This document shows positions 31,790-42,155 of a DNA stretch of 64,000 nt, piece by piece (positions within the stretch are counted from its first letter, which is position 1; every line of letters begins with the position of its first letter). The notes beneath the pieces were generated by a model that searched no databases, was not told the DNA's origin, and saw nothing but the letters and a program-made list of their open reading frames with translations. This DNA comes from Strigamia acuminata. Lineage: Eukaryota; Arthropoda; Chilopoda; Geophilomorpha; Linotaeniidae. The DNA lies in assembly GCA_949358305.1 (NCBI GenBank), contig OX442314.1, positions 33,103,608-33,167,607 on the forward strand. Reading direction: 5' to 3'. The position numbers and the translations under genes are program-made.

Positions 31790-32690
31790 TGGATTTACAA
31801 TATTGGCCAATTAATGGCAACCAACGTACAGCCAATATTGGCTAACAAACGGCTAGTTAATATTGGACCAATATCAACAACCAATATTGGGCCAACATTG
31901 GCTCAGACATTGCAACCGAATATTGGCTTGCCAATCTTTAGCCAATATTGGGCCAATATTGTATTCCAAATAATGGCCAATCAATGGCTGCCTACCGACA
32001 GCCAATATTGGCTAACAATTGGCTATTTAATATTGGGCCAATATTGCCAGCCAATATCGGGCCAACATTGGGTCTGGCGTGGAAACCCAATATTGGCTTG
32101 CCAATCCTTAGCCAACATTGGGCCAATATTGTATTCCCAATCAATGGCCAATCAATGGCTGCCTATCAACAGCCAATATTGGCTAACAATTCGCTAGTTA
32201 ATATTGGGCCAATATTGCCGGCCAATATCGGGCCAACATTGGGTCTGGCATGGAAACCCAATATTGGCTTGCCAATCCTTAGCCAACATTGGGCCAATAT
32301 CGTATTCCCAATATTGGCCAATTAATGGCTGCCTATCGACAGCCAATATTGGCTAACAATTGGCTGGTTGATATTGGGCCAATGTTGCCAGCCAATATCG
32401 GGCCAACATTGGGTCTGGCATGGAAACCCAATATTGGCTTGCCAATCCTTAGCCAACATTGGGCCAATATCGTATTCCCAATATTGGCCAATTAATGGCT
32501 GCCTATCGACAGCCAATATTGGCTAACAATTGGCTGGTTGATATTGGGCCAATGTTGCCAGCCAATATCGGGCCAACATTGGGTCTGGCATGGAAACCCA
32601 ATATTGGCTTGCCAATCCTTAGCCAACATTGGGCCAATATCGTATTCCCAATATTGGCCAATATTATGTTCCCAATATTGTACCAATATT
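31790..32690. repeat. 170-bp tandem array
   Basis: A unit of about 170 bp containing GGTCTGGCATGGAAACCC and GCTTGCCAATCCTTAGCC is repeated about five times. Units starting near 32289 and 32459 are almost identical, those nearer the left edge more diverged. Each unit carries several CCAATATTGG palindromes. One ORF frame stays open across it because 170 is not a multiple of three yet stops are rare; it is not a gene. Confidence 0.85.
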
Positions 32691-33817
32691 GGTTGAAGGT
32701 TGGTTATATTGGCCAGCAGAACCCCAAGATACCTGATATTGGTCCAATATTGGCCCAATATATAATGCTACCTGGGGAGCCACGTGCGGTACCAAAGTAT
32801 TCAGTAACCGTCGGTAGCACTGTTACTGTATGAGTTTGACTATCACCTGTTGGTGCCAAAACAGTCTGCATGTAAAAACGTGTAGTTACTGCTAGTAGCA
32901 CCAAGTGCTTGGGAACGCTAATCTCCGCGGTAATGGTGCCAAAGCAGTCTGTTTATCAGTAGTACTTCGTGTGGTTAATTCTGTTGTGCGGGGCTGCGAG
33001 CTATACCCCCCTGAGTATCAGTACCGTCTCTCACCGTACTGTTGCTTAGGGCACGCGCGATACTGCCCTACTCGACAAGGCGAATTTATGACGGCAACTG
33101 TGTGTTGCGATGACTAACTTTTATATTTGACAGCCGATAATAAAATCAATTGTTTAAACTTGAAGTCAAGTTAACAACCCAAATAAAGTCACGAGACTTG
33201 TTTGATTTACAACGAATAAATTCGTAATAATGAATTGAATACAATTCATTAACCAAAACATTTAACTCACAACGTCACGAATTATAGATAATTCATAAGC
33301 GGAACATTGGTGAATAAATTACTTCATTTATTCATAACCAATGTCCACCCTAGTTGTGGCGGTGCAGACAAAGTCAACCGCATCTCTCGGATCGAACCCA
33401 AGCAGCATTACACGACAATACGAACCAGTTACGCGATACGAACCCGGAACGCGAAGCCGACGGAAACCGCGAGGACACAGCCAGCCCGGCTAGCGCAGAC
33501 GACATCTGTAACCTCGGTCGAGCGGGCGTTCTGCCATTCCCGAACCCAGGATCCGAAGACACGTAATGTTATTATTTTAGGGCCATTCGGCCATTTTATT
33601 GTATAGTTAACTTGTATTTAACTTGCCAAATGTCGGCATTAGTTTATGTATAACTTTTAGGATTGATTCTATTGTTTAATGACAATAAATGTTATGATTT
33701 GAGAAACCTTCTTGTCTTATTTTATCTCGTATTTAATCACTAATTTCACGCGACTTATACCCGGTACTATCATGCGATAGGAGTTGTGGTCGTCACCGTC
33801 ACAATGCTTACACTCAT

Positions 33818-34865
33818 TCGATAGAATGGAGTCTTAAAATACCATATGTGTATTAAATTTCGTCATTCAATGGAATGCAGCCGAACAATACCACGCATTG
33901 CGAATTAAATCCACACAACATTCATTTAGTGGCATGCAGTCCTACAGGACCCATAACGTTTGTCAAATAAACACTTAAAATCCAAAAAAAAAAAAAAAAC
34001 TTTCAATGGAGACAGGGCAATGTCAAACGACAAACGAGTAGGTTCAAGAATCAGCGGTGATCAAGTTACAGCCCAACATTTCAACACAAGTTTTCAAGAT
34101 TAAATTAAAAGATTAATCGACATGGAAATAAAAAATAAAAAAATCAGAATCCAAATTCCAAACACCAGAGCTCTCATTCAGCACCACCGTTAACGGTGGC
34201 CCAGGGACAACCACGAGGAGGTAGAGAGTTGGATTTGCTGTCCCCGAATAATTTTTAAATATAAAACAACCATAATAAAAGAACAAAACAGATTAACAAA
34301 TTTAAAGTTGGGTGGAAAGTTTTAAATAACTAAAACTTACCGTCGACGTGACCAACAAAATGGCGGAACGAAAAACTGCGGAAACAAATGCGATATTTTC
34401 ACACCAAATGAATCGATCTTTTGTTTGCAAAAACATCGAACAAAAGAGCGCTACGAACCTGATCAACTCTCCCACACACAGTACTGGATCCGACGGTAAA
34501 CGATTCGGGAGATATTCCTTTGAGCAGCCCAAAACCACCGCAGCTCAAAACGACGCCATGGCCTGACTACTAACAAAAGCAGAACTGCATCATGGGATAT
34601 AGCCACAAAGACGCAGCACTATGTATCGTGACATTCTGTGACGTTTCGATGACTTCAACTCCACTCCACCAACAACATCTGTTCGGTGGTGATTGGTTAT
34701 ATTCAACGCGTCATTACTTCTCAATATAGTGCACTTTGATCGACTCTGATAGTAATTACGCAAGAATTCTGCAATAATACGCTTGACGACTGTGACAAAA
34801 CCCGAAAAGAGAATATATAAATAGTTTCTTTTAAGCGAAAACTGCGGCACAACAAGCAGTTCCAT
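33818..34865. repeat. Dispersed repeat, copy A
   Basis: About 1 kb matching 63075-63935 in the same orientation. Shared blocks include TTTGTCAAATAAAC, the stretch around CAGAGCTCTCATTCAGCACC, and ATGGCGGAACGAAAAAC. In copy A the last block opens a 68-codon plus-strand frame (MAERKTAETNAIF...) that is broken in copy B, so coding function is doubtful. A poly-A run at 33985-34000 hints at a retroposed origin. Confidence 0.7.
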
Positions 34866-34947
34866 AAATAAAATTGAAAAAAATATTCAAATTATTTTGA
34901 CAAAAAATTTAAATTTGGATTTTTAAATTACTAAAACCTTAATTGAA

Positions 34948-35151
34948 GTGGATTTTGTGCACAATCATAATATTCAATCTGCAAATGCCCTCAGATTTCG
35001 AAAACCAACTAAAAAAATTAAAGAAAAGTTTAAAAGACTGTTTTCATGCGGACGCAACCCACCAAGTGCCTTACATGCACACTATCTGGACATAATTTTG
35101 GAAAATAAAAATAAATTATGCAGAAATCCAAGCGGAAATAAGCAGAAATAA
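34948..35151 (+). other. Short basic ORF of unknown status
   Basis: A 67-codon ORF (MDFVHNHNIQSANALRF...) with a Lys-rich middle. I recognise no domain, and it stops at the edge of the low-complexity repeat. It may be chance. Confidence 0.2.
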
Positions 35152-35400
35152 GCGAAAAAACACTTTGTGATGGCGAAAAGTGATAAAAATGGGCCAAAAG
35201 TGGCCCAAAAAAGGACAAAACATGGTCGAAAAAAGCTTAAAATGACCAAAAATAAGCGAAAATGACAAAAATGGTCGAAAAGTGGCCAAAATGGACAAAA
35301 ATAGACCAAAAATGACCAAAAAATTGATGAAATTAAGCGAAAATGGTCGAAAAATGGCCAAAATGGACAAAAATAGACCAAAGACCAAAAATACCCAACA
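35150..35400. repeat. Degenerate tandem repeat, AAAATGGNCNAAAA type
   Basis: Irregular repeats of AAAATGACCAAAAA/AATGGACAAAAATAG. The block GTCGAAAAGTGGCCAAAATG at 35275 recurs with one change 74 bp later. Confidence 0.7.
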
Positions 35401-35436
35401 ATTACAACAGCTGTCGCGGGTGAGAATACTATTACT

Positions 35437-35583
35437 ATTCTTAACCGCGATGTCGCTGTTAAGAATTAGTTGATCTCATGGTGTCGCGGTTATGAATGCG
35501 CGCGATATTCTTATCCGCGAATTCGCGTTTATGAATGGACGTGATATTTATAACCGCGACGTCGCGGATAAGAATATCGCGCG
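35437..35583. repeat. Cluster of CpG-rich palindromes
   Basis: A 30-bp near-perfect palindrome (35437-35466, arms ATTCTTAACCGCGA) is followed by a perfect 22-bp inverted repeat (35499-35520 and 35562-35583, arm ending TATTCTTATCCGCGA). The loop between repeats the same half-site with changes (TTCGCGTTTATGAAT, AACCGCGACG). Confidence 0.8.
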
Positions 35584-35599
35584 TATTATAGAGTCCCCG

Positions 35600-36175
35600 C
35601 ACGTTTCTTATCTCGGCCGAAACGTTCCATCGAGTTGTTCTTTGTACGGGTTTTTTGGCCGAAATGTGCCCCAAAAAATTATATTCGGGCATTTCGTCGT
35701 CTGCGTGTATAATCTCAACCGTCGCTGATTTGTTTGATCGGCACATACGTGAATAATGTCCCACCTTTTTACAATTTGCGCATTTCGACGCGATAGCGGG
35801 GCATTTGGGTGTAAAATGCGTTTCGTATCTGCAGTTTCCGCACGGTCCGCTGTGGTCTTTTGTTTTCGGAATCGGTCGCGCTGTTTTTTCTCCGGTTGGT
35901 GAACGCGTCCCACTTCGGTTTTGACCTCCGTTTTGACGTCGAACGATTGTTGTAGTTCTCCTTGTTGTCGTCGAATTTGTTCGTTCATCCGAACCGTATT
36001 AATTGCTTTCGCCAGCGTCAAATCTTCCACCAATTGTAATTTTTCGCATAATTGACGATTCCGCATGCCAACGACGATACGATCGCAGATCAGTGTCTCA
36101 CGCATGTTTTTGCTGGTCAATTTATCCAATTCGCAAATGTCGGCCATTGCGTATAACGCGGTGATGAATTAATAA
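35600..36175 (-). pseudogene. Gypsy-type gag fragment, frameshifted
   Basis: The minus ORF from 36147 reads MADICELDKLTSKNMRETLI, DRIVVGMRNRQLCEKLQL and LTLAKAINTVRMNEQ, the C-terminal Gag region of K02A2.6-like gypsy elements. A frameshift follows just before the zinc knuckle, whose end (GHYSRMCRS) and the linker EYNFLG are in another frame from 35764. Confidence 0.8.
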
Positions 36176-36224
36176 TACAGATAACTAGACATTTTCTAAT
36201 TCAAATTAAAAGTAGAAAAATCGT

Positions 36225-36605
36225 TTATTCAGTCCATCGATGCATGCATTTTGGGTTGGTGCAGACATAATACAGTCGCATTTCATCCTCGGCTCTACTG
36301 GAATGTGTTTGGAAAAAAACAGCTTCTTTTATGTCACATTTAGGACATGGATGGTCATCAGTACGGGGTAGGGTTGGATCAGAAATGACATCTCCGATTA
36401 TTTGAGTTAGCTCATCAACTTCGTGGGTGATTTTGTTCACATAGATGCAATTATTATCGGCTACCTGTTGGTAATCGCAGTTACGACAGGCATATAATAA
36501 AACCCGGTTCTCTTTGTCTTCTTTCGGATACAACATGTTGTTACATTCCTGACAAAATTTGATCCCGACGAAACCAGGCCCAGTGCCACTTGTTTCGAAG
36601 TTCAT
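36225..36605 (-). CDS. POLR2I: RNA polymerase II subunit RPB9, intronless
   Basis: A 126-residue protein, one longer than human POLR2I. The N-terminal zinc ribbon has [15 protein letters not shown] and CRNCDYQQ, and the TFIIS-like C-terminal ribbon has [12 protein letters not shown] and [12 protein letters not shown]. The central [20 protein letters not shown] and [12 protein letters not shown] are typical. RPB9 sits at the Pol II jaw and supports start-site choice and transcript fidelity. All eight zinc cysteines are present. There is no intron, and no poly-A tail relic follows the stop. An AATAAA overlaps the stop codon (GAATAAAC). A minus-strand TATTTATG lies about 115 bases before the ATG, next to a CCAAT-type GACCAATCAGG. 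Confidence 0.95.
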   Translation of the reverse strand: MNFETSGTGPGFVGIKFCQECNNMLYPKEDKENRVLLYACRNCDYQQVADNNCIYVNKITHEVDELTQIIGDVISDPTLPRTDDHPCPKCDIKEAVFFQTHSSRAEDEMRLYYVCTNPKCMHRWTE

Positions 36606-36797
36606 GATCGTATGGTATGGAAAAGTCAGAAAGGTTTGTTAAAAATACAAATGGCCGAAACTGTCAGTGTGAAGTCAAACTAACAAGTGTTTATTGAAGT
36701 CAAAAGTAGTTGCATAAATACGACTGGTCAGTAACAGCTGACCAATCAGGAGACGTCGTACGTATGTACGACGTACGTAACACTAGCCAATTACACA
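36606..36797 (-). promoter_or_regulatory. RPB9 upstream region
   Basis: It contains a TATA-like TATTTATG (about 36714-36721, minus strand), an inverted CCAAT (GACCAATCAGG at about 36739) and a palindrome GTCGTACgtatGTACGAC (about 36753-36770). Confidence 0.4.
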
Positions 36798-36893
36798 AGC
36801 ACTAAAACGACATGAGAATATTAGAATTACGTAAACGATTCGTTTTTTAAAAAAAAAAAAATTTCTTTTACCTCCTAAAGATGGCAATGAAAA
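36798..36893 (-). pseudogene. Duplicated piece of SF3B4 intron 4 with exon edges
   Basis: This matches 10111-10200 nearly base for base: CACTAAAACGACATGAGAAT, ATTAGAATTACGTA, the T/A run, then TTTCTTTTACCTCC. Both the donor after exon 4 (reading SLPSLGG) and the acceptor of exon 5 are included, then similarity stops. It is about 26 kb from the source and in the same orientation. Confidence 0.85.
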
Positions 36894-36986
36894 ACAGGTC
36901 TCTATTTTCATTCTAGCATGTGGTGTAAATAAAAACATTAAATTTGTTATTTAGTTCTAGAAATAAAAATGGAATGTTTTACTTAC

Positions 36987-37913
36987 CGTGAGCATTAACG
37001 GTTGGAGTAAATTTTGAGCAATAGTCTCACCAGTTCCTAACCAATGCATTAGAGCTCTTTGTTTCACATTTGATTTTTGAAATACATTATTATTTTGTAC
37101 ATTTAAAAATGTCATGATAATATAATGATGCTTGCACAGTTTTCCATTTTGACCAACAAAACAGCTGCATTTATTTATACTAATTTCATCAGTGTACTGT
37201 AAATTTTCCTTTGATTCACTGTTGACAAGGAGGGTGTCATTATTTATCTAAAAAATAAAATTTAATATGAAATCCATTTGCTTGTAAATTGAAAATGAAC
37301 ATTGTACCTCAATAATATCTTCTTGCTTTAATTTACAGTTGGAAAACAAAATTTTAAATTTAGGTCCAAAATCAGGTCTATCGAAGGCTACTGATTAAAA
37401 TAGTTTTTCAAATATTGAGGTATGATTGTTACTGTACCAATTTACTAACTATCTGCACAATGGAGAAAGCTTTAGTTCTATAAAGAATTAAATCTTTAAA
37501 AATCCTTACTGCTGTCTTAACATAATTTTTTGTGTTTGATCCACATGTAATGAGGTTTAATCTGAAACTTATTGCAAATTTTTGTACAAATTTGAGATGT
37601 TAATTTGTGAAATTTTCATATTTTGCACAAATTTCATTCTCTTTCATTTTAGCAAAATTCTCTTCCATTTCTTCAGCAGATTCACTGTATAAAATTCAAT
37701 ATTTGTGAATAATAATTGTAAATTACATTTATTAGATGTTCTGATTTGAAGAATGTGAAATACACCAGATGTCAAAATTACTTCAACAGGCACTCCACCA
37801 ATAACGGACTTAGCAATTAACAAGAATACGTTTGTATTCATTTTATAAACGCCACCACTAGAATCTATAAACAGCATCTCTCTTGCAGCTTTAGTTGACA
37901 GCATTCTCAACAT
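36987..37913 (-). CDS. SWIM zinc finger / MULE-type transposase-derived exons
   Basis: Exon 36987-37247 (87 codons, GT donor, TTTTTTAG acceptor) encodes KCSCFVGQNGKLCKHHYIIM, a CxCx8CxH SWIM zinc finger. Exon 37308-37387 (FDRPDFGPKFKI...QEDIIE) joins it in phase. Further upstream, 37767-37913 encodes EMLFIDSSGGVYKMNTNVFL and IGGVPVEVILTS, the DDE region of MULE-type transposases as found in ZSWIM-like proteins. A link between the last two pieces is not visible, so the model is partial. It could be a domesticated host gene or a decayed element. The clean splice sites favour the former. Confidence 0.5.
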
Positions 37914-38471
37914 TAATTGTGTGGAAATGGTCTTACCGGCGCAGTATGGGGAGTTACTGAGCGGGAGGGATGCATACCTTCACGTAAAACAAGACAGGAG
38001 ACTCAGATTGTTGGGTTTGGCCTTTAATCAGTTGTCTAGGGGTTGGGTCACCTATCTTACTGTGCGGTAGTGCCAGGAGGCACGCTACACCGGCATCCGA
38101 CCCGTCACACACAGGGCGGGAGCCCCATGAGTGACGTGGTCGGTCGCATTGGACGATCATTCTGTCGTACTCACCTGTACGACCCATGTAGCCGCTCACG
38201 GTACTGCAGCAGTCATCCTGGATCTGCCACTAAGCGTCACAGTGGTGAATGGTGAGTTGGCTGTTGTCTCTGCCGTCGTGCGGACCTCATCAGCTCGCAC
38301 TAGACACGTCCTCACCCTCGGCTGTCTCAGCAACGTCTCCCTCTCACCACACCACTCTGCTCGTACCTCCCCTGCTAGGCCGGTCCACTCCTCCATGAGG
38401 GGGTCGGCTTGGGGCCACCAGATGGTGTGTGAAGTGACAGAGGCCAAACGGTCATACCAAATTGGATTGTA
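37914..38471. other. GC-rich unresolved sequence
   Basis: Long overlapping open frames occur on both strands (for example 38131-38487 plus, 38196-38447 minus), but I find no domain in any. It ends at the MITE. It may be a retroelement fragment. Confidence 0.25.
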
Positions 38472-38473
38472 TA

Positions 38474-38885
38474 CCGTACTGCCTTGAACAATGGCCCGGC
38501 GCGATTAAGCGCCGGCTCTCGATCAAGCGCCGGTCAACCAACGGCCGAAAAGCCAATAAGCGCCGGCCTCGAATAAACACCGGGCTTGTTTAAACGCCGG
38601 GTTTATTGTGTTTATTTTGTGTTTATTGTATTCTACCGGTAGAAATGAAGTATTTAACACTTCTTTATTGTTTCACTGCTGCATTTCTACCATTAATACA
38701 GTGGTATGGCTCAAACAAACTTGAAAAAAACGTGCATAAAACCACAAATTTTTCATAACTTGTTTTTTTTCAACTTTTTTTTGGATAACCGCCTGGCTTG
38801 AATAATCGCCCGGCTTTGAATAAACGCCTGGCGGGCGAGTCCAAAAAAAAAATAAACGCCCGGGCCATTGTTCAAGGCAGTACGG
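38474..38885. mobile_element. MITE with 26-bp perfect TIRs
   Basis: The left end starts CCGTACTGCCTTGAACAATG and continues GCCCGG. The right end is its exact inverse over 26 bases. TA flanks both sides (38472-38473 and 38886-38887). Subterminal repeats AAGCGCCGG occur several times with changes. At 412 bp it has no coding capacity, as for mariner-derived MITEs. Confidence 0.88.
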
Positions 38886-39009
38886 TACGTCCACTTCATC
38901 TTTATCTACTGATATTTCCATTTTGCCACCCTTATTATAGAGTTCAGTTTTAAATTTCTTTATCAATTACAACTTCTGGAATGTTCTTGAAAAACTGTGT
39001 GCAATTCAT

Positions 39010-39600
39010 CGTTTGTCTGGAAGCTTGGTCGACGGGGAGATGGTGATCGATCGACTCGATGGTAAAACGATCGTTAATTATCTGGTTTACGATATAATCA
39101 AGTTCGAGAATCAGGACGTGGGAAAGACGGATTTCGAGCGCAGAATGCTGTGCATTAGAAAGGAATTGGTGGAACCTCGACAACTCGCCAGACAAAACGG
39201 ACTTATCGATCGAAATGCGGAGTCGTTTAATGTCCGAGTTAAGGAGTTTTGGGATGTTACGGTCAGTCGACATTTGTTGGGTGAGAAATTTACGAAAACG
39301 TTGGGCCACGAATTCGACGGCCTCATCTACCAACCCGCCGTCATGGCGTATTCGGGAGGCCCCAATGCGGACGTTTTAAAATGGAAGCCGCCGAGCTTGA
39401 ACTCGGTGGATTTCAAGTTGGTTATCAAGAAAGAAGAGCGAGCTGGAATGCTGCCGGAATCGAAGGGTTGTTTGTACGTTGGTAATTCAGACAGGCCGTT
39501 TGCTGAGATCAAATTGACGAGGGAGTTGAGACGTTTGGACAAGAAGATCATCGAGTGTAGAGTCGAGGATAATGAGTGGAAGTTTATGCGCGAGAAGTTG
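39010..39600 (+). pseudogene. RNGTT: mRNA capping enzyme, guanylyltransferase fragment
   Basis: Reads LVDGEMVIDRLDGKTIVNYL, VYDIIKF, HEFDGLIYQP, DVLKWKPPSLNSVDFKL, LYVGNSDRPFAEIK and KKIIECRVEDNEWKFMREK, matching the second half of the metazoan guanylyltransferase domain (motifs III to V) and the start of the OB fold. The N-terminal phosphatase and the catalytic KxDG lysine motif are absent. On the right the frame runs straight into copia gag (LNGRNYPTWEYRVR), so the native C-terminus is lost. No splice acceptor is clear on the left. It is one long exon, perhaps a retrocopy or a gene cut by transposon insertion. Confidence 0.85.
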
Positions 39601-40769
39601 AATGGTCGTAATTATCCCACGTGGGAATATCGGGTGCGGATCTTATTGAAGTCCAGAGAAGCCTGGTGAGTAATAACAGATGACCCGCCGATTAAAACTC
39701 TGGGCGAAACGGATGACGCGTTCAAGACCCGAGTGAAGGAATGGACGACCAAAGACGTCGAGGCGTTAAATATAATTCTGCAGACGATCGACACCGCTCA
39801 ACTGAGGCACGTGCTGACCCACGACACGGCAAAGGCGGCGTGGAACTCACTCAAGACGGAAAATCAAGGCGAGGTCGCAGAGTTGAAAGTCCAGAAGCGA
39901 GTTGAACTTGCGCATATTCGGATGAAACCGACGGAAACAGTGGCAGCTTACCTCGATCGCATGATATCGGTTGCCAAAGAATTGAATTCTATTGGGGCAC
40001 CCATCGACGAGGCCGAATTGTGTGCACACGTCTTGAGAGGTTTGACATCCGACTACAGAGGAGTTGTTACAAGTTGCGACGTGGTCGGAACGTAGTACGC
40101 TCAAGATGCTGACACTTCGGCGTGCATTACAAGCCGAAGAGATGAGGCGTGTGGCTTTGCCCGCCCCTACGGACCTCAAGTTTGAGAGTGCAACATGGGT
40201 GCGCGGTTCAAATGGAAACGGCGGACGAGGGAGTTCCGGATCTTGGCGCGGCGGGGGAGCCAACCAGGGTGGCAAGCAAGCTACCAAATGTTGGAATTGT
40301 GGTCGATTGGGCCACCGATACTCAGAATGTCGACAACCCAAAGAATGTTGACCCAAAGGCAGCAGCCGGAATTTGCGCTCGCTCGCAGAACCGCTCCAGA
40401 GGGAATTTTAGAGGCCGGAAGCAGAACGCAAATGCAGCGGTCGTTCAGCATCCTTCTACATCCACCAAAGTGGATGAGTTGCAGTACGTGGTCGATTATG
40501 CTATGCAAACAGATGATGAGACCACATGTTTACTTAAATCCCCGAGGGGACCATCTACCATTGAAGACCCAATATGGTATATGGATTCCGGGGCGTCATC
40601 GCATATGGCAAATGACGCGACGTGTTTTGAGAAATTGGACTTGTTACCTGGTAGACAGGTTGTGTTGGCGGATGGGCGAAAAGTGCCTTCTGTTGGGACT
40701 GGGACAGTACTTTTAGCTTTGTGGTTGGATAATCAGAGGAGGATAATTCGATTGACCGATGTGAAATAT
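39590..40769 (+). pseudogene. Ty1/copia Gag and protease region, broken
   Basis: It begins in the UBN2-type Gag motif LNGRNYPTWEYRVRILLKSR, has a TGA directly after REAW, and continues LRGLTSDYRG to about 40095. A frame change leads to the zinc knuckle CWNCGRLGHRYSEC at about 40288-40329. A further change leads to the protease site IWYMDSGASSHMA near 40590. It is interrupted at 40769 by the gypsy element and resumes at 48948. No 5' LTR was found. Confidence 0.9.
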
Positions 40770-41341
40770 TGTTATGTGGATTCTGGGGTTCTGACTGAAT
40801 TCCACACAACATGGGGTTTTAAATGTGAGTGATAGAAAATGAAGAGATTGTTTTGCAGTTTCAAATTCAAGTTCTTTATTTAGACCGGACAAACAAAGTT
40901 TGTTCGATCCCTGTTAAATTGCATGGTACAATTACTCAAATACACCTTTAATCATTGTTATGAATGAATGAATTATCATTTGACACTTTAAACAATTACA
41001 AGTTTTTATTAACAGTTCAAATAAACATCTGTGTCAAACTGTGTAGCTGGGCAAAGGTCCTCAGCCAAGCCCTGTATTGGGTCAGCATCGGACAGGATTG
41101 GAGGGTGTTTCTTACCTGAGAAGTAACTTGAGAATAAGAGCCTTGTCTTAGAATGGGTGGCGTATTTATAGGAAATTTCCTATCGCCCCCGTGGTCGAAT
41201 TGATCGGTCTTATCACATGGCGGTGACGATTTCCAATCGTCAGCGCCACCTGTGACCGAAATTTAGCAACTATTAATGAATTATGTTCCGAATTACGCGC
41301 TACGGATCGCCGACCAATCAGGACGGTCCGTACGCGTGACA
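40770..41341 (-). repeat. 3' LTR of the complete gypsy element
   Basis: 572 bp, TGTTATG...GTGACA on the plus strand. On the coding strand it has TATAAATA (about 41163-41170) and AATAAA (about 40874-40879). Confidence 0.95.
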
Positions 41342-42155
41342 ACTCCCTTTTTTGCTGTGTTTTGGACCCCAAAATACAAATTTCGGTTCCAGACAGGTCT
41401 CTTTCACAACAATCGGACATTCTTAAGGAATGTTCGGTTACTTTTATTCTCACAGTTCGGCACACAGTGTTTCACAATATTTTTCAACTTTCTTTCTTTT
41501 TATATCGGAGTTAACTTTACTCCCTTTTATTCTGAAGTCGGTAAACTTGCAATGGCCTTTTTGCTAAACAGAATCAAATAACCAAATAAATTTCAAAAAT
41601 TCAAATTTTTTCCATTTTCCTAAATTTTCTTTAAAATTAACAACATTTTCATTAACAAACATCAACTTTTTCAATTTACAGTAAATCAATTCCTATCTTA
41701 AATTCAATCCAAATTTTGTCAGAAAATTTTACATTTGTGAAAATTAAATACATTAAATTTCAAACGAACCTCGCAATAGATTCCTCTCGCGTTCTCAGTC
41801 ACTCGTATTGTCGTTTATTTACAATTCTACGTTTTAAAATCATTAATTCATTATATTTTCCTAATAAATTCAAAATTCACCTATATATAATATAAAAATA
41901 AATCTTCCTAAATATTTAAACCTAATTAAAAGAGATTCGACATGAGTGGGCGAAAATGGCGATTGGTCTCGTATAGCGAAGTCCGCTTCTAAAGACGTTT
42001 AATACACGAAATTTTCTCTTAAAAATCATTTAAAATCATTCAACACATTCTTACAAACCTTTTGAAACACAATATCATACACAAATATCAAGAAAACAAA
42101 TGGGAATTTGGTTTCGGGTCACGCAATAAGTTCGCGTTCACCTCAATCAAAAATC
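41342..42155 (-). other. Untranslated 3' interior of the gypsy element
   Basis: Polypurine tract at 41342-41353 (minus strand AAAAAAGGGAG), then AT-rich DNA up to the pol stop. A 101-codon plus-strand ORF here has no domain. Confidence 0.6.

Larger units (their letters stand above)
30737..32776. mobile_element. Non-autonomous TIR element filled with repeats
   Basis: The ends CCCAGGTAGCATTA and TAATGCTACCTGGG are exact inverses, each continued by AATATTGG-type sequence. A 2-bp GA flanks both sides but is too short to prove the duplication. Inside are an inverted-repeat block (30760-31130), about 650 bp of AT-rich unique DNA, and a tandem array (about 31790-32680). It has no transposase. Long ORFs across the array are only translations of the repeat. 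Confidence 0.75.
29793..33803 (+). repeat. Large LTR-like unit, split by a TIR element
   Basis: Begins TGTGACA and ends GTCACA. ATGC flanks it at 29789-29792 and 33804-33807, a 4-bp target duplication. Without the 2,040-bp insertion it is about 1.97 kb. It shares with the LTR at 52744-54333 the block AGATGGCGCT...AGCGGTAAATTC (about 30033-30061), the tandem motif GTATCCACTTCCTGT, AAGTCAACCGCATCTCTCGG and AATAAATGTTATGATTTGAG near the end. The 5' boundary is less certain, because homology to the other LTR is clear only from about 29955. Confidence 0.6.

Noticed and set aside
30760-32690. CRISPR-like array
   Set aside because: Repeats are contiguous and palindromic without unique spacers, and the genome is eukaryotic.
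31763-32833. Long ORFs translating as repeated NIGPILPANIGPTL-like words
   Set aside because: They are translations of the 170-bp and CCAATATTGG repeats in both strands, not genes.
34302-34566. Small genes on either strand in the dispersed repeat
   Set aside because: The frames are not conserved in the second copy at 63 kb.
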